A DNA stretch of 64,000 bases from Daphnia pulex (lineage: Eukaryota > Arthropoda > Branchiopoda > Diplostraca > Daphniidae), in contig NC_060025.1 of NCBI RefSeq assembly GCF_021134715.1, positions 4,402,001 through 4,466,000 on the forward strand, written 5' to 3'. Below the pieces are notes generated by a model. The model ran no database searches and had not been told where the DNA came from. It saw nothing but the letters and a program-made list of their open reading frames with translations. Within the stretch, counting starts at the first letter, position 1, and each line of letters begins with the position of its first letter. A program made the translations under genes and the position numbers. Below, in pieces: positions 55,201-64,000 of this stretch.

Positions 55201-58200
55201 ATTTCCGAACATGCAATAACACAGCGCAGACGATGAAGGAAAAGGGCGAGAAGGAAAAGATGTAAAGATTGGCTTGGATATCATCCAGAATTTTCCTTCC
55301 TCTCTCTCTCTTCCGTTTCATCCAGGCCATCTTCTCCGCTTCTTCCGATCGATAACTCTGTTGACTTGGAATGGAAGAAGACGAGAGAAAAGAGACTGAA
55401 AAGAGAGACGATCGAGAGAGAGAGATGGCAGAGATGAAGCCTCTCTCCACTTGTCGAACTCGACTCTGTCCATATTTAACTCGACTGTATTTGATTTACA
55501 ATTTTCTTTCTTTTTCCTTTTCTTTTTCCTTTTCTTTCCAGCAGCAGCAAAAGACTCTGAACGGCACAGCCAACGGCCAGAAGAGCACCAACGTCTTGGC
55601 CATCCAGCAACAACAAGGCTGTGTTTGCATTCCGCTTTCCTGGGTTCGTATACATATGAAATTCCGAGACGACGTTGAATTTCTAAATCAAATTGTTCAA
55701 CATTTCCCCCTGTCGTAATGAAAGGTGTGCGATGGGAATCAAGACTGCGATCGCGGCCAAGACGAAAGCGACTGCGGCGAAACGGTTTGTCATGGCATCC
55801 GTTGCCGGAGCGGCTCGGCTGGACACCCGACGCCTCGATGCATTCAACCCGACTGGCTCTGCGATGGCGACGACGATTGTGGCGACAATTCCGATGAGAT
55901 TCATTGCGGTAATTTGAAACCACCATCAACAATCTCATCTCATCCTCGATTCATCTTTTGAATCAGATTTCTTCTTCTTGGAAGGATCTACTGACGATAT
56001 CATGAAAACTAAATTAGTTTTAAGCTTAGTCAGATGAATCAAAGTGTGTGTGAGTGAGATGCGCCCCACACTCAAAAAGTGTGGGGGAGTGGCAATGACG
56101 CTTTGAGGAGGTCTGATCATGGCTCCCATCATTTTCTGTTCCAATTTCTCGGTTGCATCATCGGCCGTGGATTCGATGCGCTGGGCTTTCGGTGTAGTCA
56201 AAGGGGGTGGGGTGGGGGTGTAGGGCCACCCACCCACGTGTTGGGGTATTGATCTCTTGTATTGCCATTGTCGCCTCTGAACCACATCGTCGTGCCGTTC
56301 GACAATGGTCTCCATCTAGTACCGTATTAGATCAGTCGCATTGTGTTCGACTACCAGTGAGACTGGGCTGCTGCATAAACGATGAGCTGGGCACGCCAAA
56401 CAATAGTCATCCCGTCTGGACCGTGCACAGTCCAGACATGGTGACCAATGCAGCTGGAAATGGCATAATTTCTTGCTGATGGTGTTGCCCCTTTTTGTTT
56501 TGACGTTGTAGAAGCCAGCCGGAATTGCACGGCCAGCTCGTTCCGGTGCCCCAACAACGGCAATTGCATTCCTCAAGTCTGGGTGTGCGACGGCGATCCG
56601 GATTGCGACGGAGGAGCCGACGAGCGAGACTGCTCGGTTTTGATGACACGGACGTGCCCTCCATCGCAGCACCGATGCGGCAACGGCGCCTGTTTGCCGG
56701 CCGAGTGGCGATGCGACGGCGACCCGGACTGCTCCGACATGTCAGACGAAACGGGATGCCAACAGTCCGGCGACGCCGGGGCCGATGGGGCCGTCGATCG
56801 CGACTGCGGGGCCGACGAGTTCCAATGCGCTTCCGGCCATTGCATCAAAGGCGCCTACCGTTGCGACGGAGAAATCCATTGCAGGTATATATATTGTAGC
56901 TTATATATACCTTTGATTTGGTTGGCTGCTCATTTCTGTTCATCTAATGACACAACCGACTCGATGATGAAGGGACGTGAGTGATGAATTGGATTGCGGC
57001 TCGTTACTTCCGCGTTGCGTCGAGGGAGATTTCCGCTGTCCAGACGGCCAGTGCATCGCCCAAGCTTGGAGGTACATTATATAACATTAATACACTCTGA
57101 TTATTTATTATTCTCTCTCCCTCCCCCCTCAATCTTTTGTTTGGTTTCTTTGTCCTCTTCTTTTCTGTGTCTTATCCTTCCGACCCGGATCGTATACATA
57201 CTGTACATATAAATCACCGTCGCAATGGCCGACAATATACGTAGTAGCTCATACAACTCTGGTGCTCGGCTGGGCTCTGTTGGCGGTTTGTCAACTGATT
57301 CTTTGTACCAGATGTGATGCGGGTTCAGTAGAGAGAGTAGCAGTTTCTTTCTGTACACTCGTTCCGCACAATCACAGAAAAGATTCCTTTGTTCATTTCT
57401 CTCCTATCATTGCCTCAGCTCGGCGGACAATGTCGTTTACAGCGACTGCACGCGACCACGACAAAGAATCATGTTTTTTTTATCTTTTTTCTCATTTGAT
57501 TGTTGCAGATGCGATGGCGAACAAGACTGCGAGCCCGGAGTTGATGAGGAAAACTGTGACAGCAGCACTGTGGCCGGCGGGGCTGCCCACACTTGCGGAC
57601 CCAACCAGATGGCCTGCTCATCTTCGACCGGCAAAAACGGACCTTGCATCTCCACGTCTTGGGTCAGTCACATTCCATCTCAAACTAACTAGATATATAC
57701 ATTTTGATACCCTAGTTTCACCTATTGCAATGACACAAAAACCAAAACAAAAGGTCTGTGATGGAGAAACCGACTGCCCCGACGGCCAAGATGAGCAAAA
57801 CTGCCCGGCTAATCACTGCGGGAAAGATCAGTTCTCCTGCTCCAACGATACGTGCGTGGGATTCAGTCGCGTCTGCAACGGCGAACGCGATTGTCCCGGG
57901 GGCGAGGATGAATTTGACTGTACCATCCAGAAGGAGTGCGACGCCGGAAGCCGATGTCAACACACTTGCCTCGTCTTGTCCAACGGTAACTTTTAAAAAA
58001 CAAAACAAAAAAAAATAATATAAAAAAAAAGCATTTAAAATGCAAATTCCATGTTTGTTTTATCTTGAATATTTTGTTGTATTTTTTCCAGGAACGGGGG
58101 CTTGTGGATGCCGCAGTGGCTTCCGGCTGACCAGCGACGGAGTCAACTGCGTTGACGTCGATGAATGCGCCACGGAAACGTATTGCAGTCAACTGTGCAC

Positions 58201-61200
58201 CAATACGGTGGGCGGATTCAGCTGCAGCTGTGTCGACGGCTACGTCTTGCGTCCCGACAAGTCGTCGTGCAAAGCCCTGGGCCAGCCGGTCCGTCTCATC
58301 TTTGCCAATCGGGTCGACATTCGACAGGTGTCCCTATTCGAGGAGGAATACACTTCGGTCATTGACGGACTTCAGAATGCCATCGCCCTCGATTTCCATT
58401 ACCGAAAGGGACTCGTCATTTGGTCCGACGTCACCCTGGACGCCATCAAACGGGCCCATCTCAATGGCACGGCCATGCCGGACGCCGTTTGGTGGGGTCT
58501 CAAAAGTCCTGGCGGAGTGGCCGTCGACTGGATCCACGACAATTTGTACTGGACCGACTCGGGAGTTCGAAGGATTGAAGTGAGTCTACTGGACGGGACG
58601 ATGCGGCGGACGCTCGTCTGGGAAAACGTCGAGAAGCCTCGGGCCATTGCCGTCCACCCCGGAGCAGCGGCTGTCATTTGGACAGATTGGGGCCATCAGC
58701 CACGGATCGAGCGCTCCGACATGGACGGCTCCAACCGCCAGATCCTGGTGACTGAGAATCTCGTTTGGCCCAATGGACTCACCATTGATTACACGGTCGA
58801 CCACATTTACTGGGCCGACGCGAAGCACCACGTCATTGAAAGCGTCAGGCTGGACGGAACCGGACGGAGGAGAGTGATGGAACGCGGACTGCCGCATCCG
58901 TTCGCCATTACCATCTTCGAGGATTCGCTCTTTTGGACCGACTGGCACACGAAGAGCATCCACCAGGCCAATAAACTCACTGGACATGATATCCGGTAAG
59001 GGACGGTGCATAATATCATAATTGGGCAAAGGCCGGAAGAGACGAATGGGATTGACTCTTTTTGATCTATTTGGAACGCGTAGAACGGTGCGGACCAATT
59101 TGCATTTCCCCATGGACATTCACAGCATCCACCCGCTGAGACAGCCGGAATACGTGAATCGGTGCGGCAGTAATCGCGGCGGCTGCTCCCATCTTTGTTT
59201 GCCCAATCGTTCGAGTTACACGTGCGCCTGCCCTCCCGGGCTGCAGCTGATGACGCCCAACGGCCGCACTTGCACAAGCCAGCCGGGTGAATTGCTGATT
59301 TTCGCCCAGAAATCGGAATTGAGACTCTTTCCGCTCAACGTCAGCGGCGAAGTCGATCATGTTCTTCCGTTGACGGGAGTGCGTTCAGCCGTCGCTCTCG
59401 ACTGGGACGGCGCCAGTAAGTGTCTCTTATCATCCCAAGTTAAACCCCCCACACAGATAGTATATCGTCGGCTACTATTTTATAGTCAATATAGCGATCC
59501 AACATTGTGTTTCGTGTTGAAATCGATTTTCTGCTTTCCAGAATAATATATTTTTTTCCCTTTTCTTTTCTTTTATTCTACTCTCACTCATCTTTTATTC
59601 GTCTTTGGCAGGTCAGACCATTTTTTGGACCGACGTCGAGTCGGATGTCATCAACCGGGCCTTCTGGAACGGTTCCAACCAGCAGACGCTTGTCGCCAAC
59701 GATCTGGAATCGCCTGCTGGTATTACTTGCCTTTTTCTATATTTATGCTTCCGTTTTAGAAGGATCTTTTTTTTTGCTTCTGTTTCTTCTGGTTTCTTCT
59801 CCACCCCGCCCTCCCTTTCACACGTTTCCTGTGTGAATGCTCTTTTCTTCACTTCCGGTCAGACTAGTCGTCACTGCCATAAATTTAGATATTCTCTTCT
59901 AATAATAATACGCCATCGAGTTGATGATTTACCATGCCCAACTTCTTCATTTTGCCTTTTCAAGGTTTGGCTGTTGACTGGGTGACGAAAAAACTCTACT
60001 GGACGGATGCCGGAACCAACCGCATCGAGGTGAGCAACTTGGATGGGACTCTGCGGAGTTTGCTGATCTGGGACGGATTGGATCGGCCCAGAGACATCGT
60101 TGTCGACCCCATTGGTGGCTACATGTACTGGACGGATTGGGGTCAGACTCCGAAAATCGAACGGGCCGGCATGGACGGCTCACAGCGGTCGGTCATCGTC
60201 ATCAGCAACCTGACGTGGCCAAACGGATTGGCCATCGACCACGAAGGCGAGCGGCTTTACTGGGCCGACGGAGGCACCAAAGCCATTGAATACGCCTCGC
60301 TGGACGGAAAGAACCGGACGGTGCTGATTGGTGCTGAACTGCCGCATCCCTTTGGATTGGCCCTGTACGAGAATCAAATTTTCTGGTCCGATTGGGACAC
60401 GGCGGCCATCCACAGCACGGACAAACTCAACGCCAAGCGACGGACGATGATCCGTTCCGGTCTCGATGACTTGATGGACGTTCGAGTCTACCATTCCAAT
60501 CGCTACTCTGTCCCGTCTCTCTGTCAGTCGCACAACGGCGGATGCTCCCATCTGTGTCTCCTGGCTCCGCTTCCAGCCGGCCACTCGTGCGCCTGTCCCA
60601 CCGGGATCAAACTGTCTGCCGACCGGCGAACGTGCCGACAATCTCCGTCGACTTCGCTCATTTTCTCGCAGCGATCCAACCTCCGCCGCATGTCGCTGGA
60701 CATGCCCTATTTGATTGACGTCGTCCTCGACCTTCCGCCGCAGAAGAACGTCGTGGCTTTGGACGTTGACCGTGTGACGGGCCACTTGCTTTGGTCGGAC
60801 ACCACCCAAGACAAAATATTCCGCGCTCTGCCCGGCGGCCTATTGTCTGCGCCGGCCGTCGAGGTCATCGCTTTCAATCTGGACACGGTGGAAGGATTGG
60901 CCGTCGATGAGATCAACCGCAAACTTTATTGGACTGATGCCGGTCGTTCTAGTCTCGAAGTGGCCGAACTGGAGGACGGTGGCCACCGAAAAGTTTTAAT
61001 CTGGACGTTGATGGATAAGCCCAGAGGCCTGGTCCTAAGTCATTCCACCGGAACCCTCTTCTGGGCCGACTGGGGCAAACAGCCGAGGATTGAGCAGGCT
61101 GACATGGACGGACGTAACCGCAAAGTGATGGTATCCACTGATCTCGGTTGGCCCAATTCCTTGACTATTGATTACGCGGCCAACATGCTCTACTGGACGG

Positions 61201-63557
61201 ACGCCCGGAAAAAAACCATTGAATCCTGTGATCTATCGGGTAATTTTTAAATCTTTTTCCTTTTTTTCTTTTCGAGATCCCCGTTATTCATCTCATCACT
61301 TTCTTTTAATTGAATTATATCTTTCGCCGTGATAGGTCTTCATCGGCGAGAAGTTTTGACCGGACTATCGCATCCGTACGGTATAACGGTCCTTGATTCC
61401 TATCTCTACTGGACCGACTGGGAGACGAAATCTCTGCAAAGGGCTGATAAAAACACGGCGCTGGATCGATCCACTATTCGAGTTGGTCTGGATAACCTCA
61501 TGGATATCAAAGCTTGGAAGGTAAATGCAAAAGTCAATTGATTTTCTAAATCACTAAAACTAATCGATCAATTTGGCATTTGAAAAAAGGAAATGGACGC
61601 TTCCTCGCACCGTGAGAATCCTTGCGGAACCAACAACGGCGGATGCTCCCATTTGTGTCTGCGGAGTCCTTGGGGCCGCGGCTATTCTTGCAGCTGCCCA
61701 ACGGGAATCCTGATGAGCGCCGACGGATCGACTTGCCAGCCGTCACCCAACTCATTTTTGCTCTACGCTACGCGCAACACACTATCCAGCATTTCGTTGG
61801 ACACGGCCGATCAGTGGGACGTGGCCCTCAATGTGCCCGGCGTCCACAACGCCATCGGGGTGGATTTCCATTGGGGACGGCAACGATTCTATTACACCGA
61901 CGTCTATTTGGATGTTATCCGCAGCGTCGACGCCCGGAATGTTTCAAATGTCGAAACGCTCGTCTCGAGCAATTTGACTACACCGGACGGACTGGCCGTC
62001 GACTGGCTGGCTGATAATCTCTATTGGACGGACGCTGGTCGAAACGTGCTGGAAGCCTCTCGTTTGGATGGAACCAACAGAAAAATTATCATCGGAAGTG
62101 GTTTGGACGAACCGCGTGCTGTAGCCGTCTTTCCTCAGCGAGGGTAATCTCAAACTCTAGATTATGATATCATTATTCGTGATTAGCATTCGTCACTTAT
62201 TTTTTGGCAGGTTACTCTACTGGACGGACTGGGGACAGAGTCACAAAATCGAGCGTTCCTTTTTGGACGGATCACATCGAGTGGCCATAGTTACTTCGGA
62301 GCTGGGATGGCCAAACGGATTGGCTATCGACTACGAGGGTCAGCGACTGTACTGGGCAGACGCGCAGCTCGATCGGATCGAAACGTCCGATTTAAGTGGC
62401 CGTTTTAGAGTTCAGCTGGTACAAGGTGCCACTCACCCCTTTGGCTTGACTCAGCTGGGCGGATTTCTGTACTGGACCGACTGGAGGAGCAAGTCTATCG
62501 AACGCGTGGACAAAGCCACTGGCAAGCAACGATCCGTTTTGCGTCACGGCTTGGAGGGATTGATGGAGATAAGGGCCGTTGCCAGGGAGAAGCAACTGGG
62601 CAAAAATCCTTGTTCCACTGCCAATGGAGGCTGTACTCACCTCTGTCTCTTCCGTGCCATTTCTTACGTCTGCGCTTGCCCAGATATTCCCGACGATATT
62701 CCATGCACTTCTTGTAAGCTGTCGATATTTTGCCCCTATTGCATGTCACGCAACGTGAATTTCAATGTGTTTTATTTTTATTTTTCCCCCTTATTATCTC
62801 GTTTGCTTAGCTGTCGTCAACATTTCGGCCAGTGATGACTACTGGAGCCCGGCGTTGGATCCATTCGAGAACGATCTAGAACCCACCAGCGACGTTTACC
62901 CTCACAACCCGTACCGACTTGACCCGAGTGCTGGTGCCGGTGTCCTCCACCCGTCCATGATTGTCCTATTGGTTGTGGGCATGGCCGCACTCCTAGCTGC
63001 AATGGCTGTTTTATTGATCAAGTGGCAGCGTCGCCGCTACCGAGACTGTCCCTGGAATTCAAGTATGGTCGCAAGCGTCGCAAGGAATTATCGGCTGTAA
63101 TACGAGTCACGTTGTTAATAAAAAATAGGATGCTTTGAATTCTTAGGTCGTGGGCCTCGCCAGCCGCAGCAAGTGTCCGTCCTGACATTCACCAATCCGA
63201 ATTACTCGCCGTCGGCTCCTGACGTCGTCGTGGCAGAAAAGAAAGGCTTCTCTTGGCAACGCTGGAAATATGATCGAACTCAGGAACGCGTCTACGACAT
63301 GCAGGTAAATGTTCGGGCTCATTTCGTTGCGAGGGAAATGCGTAACATGAAATTAATTTGGTGACATTCGTCGTTGACAACAGGACGAGAAGCAGAGTCA
63401 GACGGAAGCAGCTTCGTTGATTCCGCACAGCCAGCCTCCGCCAGAAGTGGAAACGGATTTGGAAGCCGAAACGGATGTGATTGAGTCGTCGTCTGGCCCA
63501 TCTTCTACCCCGCCACCGACTCCACCTCAGCGAATGGACTCGATTTGCCTGCAATAA
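52251..63557 (+). CDS. LRP4: LRP4 (LDL receptor-related protein 4)
   Basis: Eighteen exons: 52251-52362, 54102-54397, 55542-55643, 55725-55908, 56512-56884, 56982-57071, 57509-57662, 57754-57985, 58092-58995, 59084-59415, 59612-59719, 59965-61239, 61336-61520, 61590-62143, 62211-62713, 62811-63062, 63147-63304, 63384-63557. They give 1995 residues in frame (human LRP4 is about 1905). Order of parts: signal peptide, a low-complexity threonine-rich stretch, about eight LDL-A repeats (CDGxxDC...SDExxC), two EGF modules including the calcium-type [16 protein letters not shown], four six-bladed YWTD propellers separated by EGF modules ([36 protein letters not shown]), a final EGF ([12 protein letters not shown]), one membrane helix ([21 protein letters not shown]) and a cytoplasmic tail with TNPNY for endocytosis. 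LRP4 is the agrin co-receptor at synapses and modulates Wnt/BMP signalling. Unlike vertebrate LRP4 the tail ends SICLQ. Confidence 0.95.
52363..54101 (+). other. LRP4 intron 1
   Basis: At 1.74 kb this is the longest intron in the window. It contains pyrimidine runs and (TG)/(CT) simple repeats (for example near 53796-53810 and 53944-53960). No nested gene is supported. Confidence 0.7.
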
Positions 63558-64000
63558 ATGTTGGGCGACTTGATGACATTTATTTTGGTCTGCCGAGATC
63601 TTGCAAAATGACGTCCGTCTCAAACGTCACGACGATCTCGATTGTCACGACGATCTCGATTCGGAGAGAAAAGAAAGATTGCTGTGATTATGGAACATAG
63701 AAAAACAAAAAACAAAAAAACCAACAAAACAAATTGTTTGAGATGCTGGAGGCGGACGATGGCTCAACACGCAAAAATTTCGATTGCACAACATTGTCTT
63801 ACTCAACATTCTCTTTCTCGATGTGACCGATTCCTTCCGATGAGTAGCTTGAAAATGTGGAAATTTCATTTGAACTCTCGACGTGTGCCATACTAATAAT
63901 CTTCACAAACACACTTAAACATATAAATATATTCTATTTGAACAGTCGGCATGGTTGCCTACGTCGGCTTATTTGAATTTGGTGTTCTGACACGATTGAT
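63558..64000 (+). other. LRP4 3' region to the window edge
   Basis: The stop codon TAA overlaps an AATAAA hexamer (63553-63558). Further AT-rich signals lie near 63915-63930. No other gene is seen before the window ends. Confidence 0.5.

Overview
The window looks like nuclear DNA of an arthropod, most likely a branchiopod crustacean of the Daphnia type. Introns are mostly 50-150 bp, with canonical GT-AG ends and pyrimidine tracts. The gene content is animal: troponin C, integrin beta, LRP4, an Oig-4-type immunoglobulin protein and kinesin-13. Intergenic DNA is AT-rich. The species is an inference; the animal and arthropod assignment is firm. Exon models were built by hand from splice sites. 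In the eight fully modelled multi-exon genes and in the partly uncertain treslin gene, the summed exon lengths stay in frame from start to stop.

Layout. 1-11867: no convincing gene, only microsatellites and purine/pyrimidine-rich DNA. 11868-13112 (+): an intronless ABHD15-like alpha/beta hydrolase. 13461-16325: a 2.87-kb non-autonomous DNA transposon with perfect 32-bp terminal inverted repeats, 8-bp target duplications with one mismatch, and a dense internal palindrome field. 16664-17758 (+): PGAM5. 20154-21107 (+): troponin C. 21572-25397 (-): a 20-exon integrin beta with a 19-nt microexon. 25700-27390 (-): a probable non-coding host gene carrying six box C/D snoRNA copies. 28775-31633 (-): mitochondrial ATP synthase alpha, with four snoRNAs of the same families in its introns and in the same order. 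32423-37196 (+): treslin/TICRR. 38275-39504 (+): Oig-4-like secreted one-Ig protein. 41195-43303 (-): a kinase-less FGF-receptor-like protein resembling FGFRL1. 45427-48968 (-): kinesin-13. 50559-51169 (+): a possible unrecognised small gene. 52251-63557 (+): LRP4.

These are independent housekeeping and developmental genes, not a pathway cluster. PGAM5 and ATP synthase alpha act in mitochondria, treslin in replication initiation and kinesin-13 in microtubule depolymerisation. Troponin C acts in muscle, and integrin, LRP4, FGFRL1-like and Oig-4-like act at the cell surface or outside the cell. The most unusual material is the duplicated snoRNA host arrangement (25.7-31.3 kb), the palindrome-filled transposon (13.5-16.3 kb) and the kinase-less FGFR-like gene (41-43 kb).
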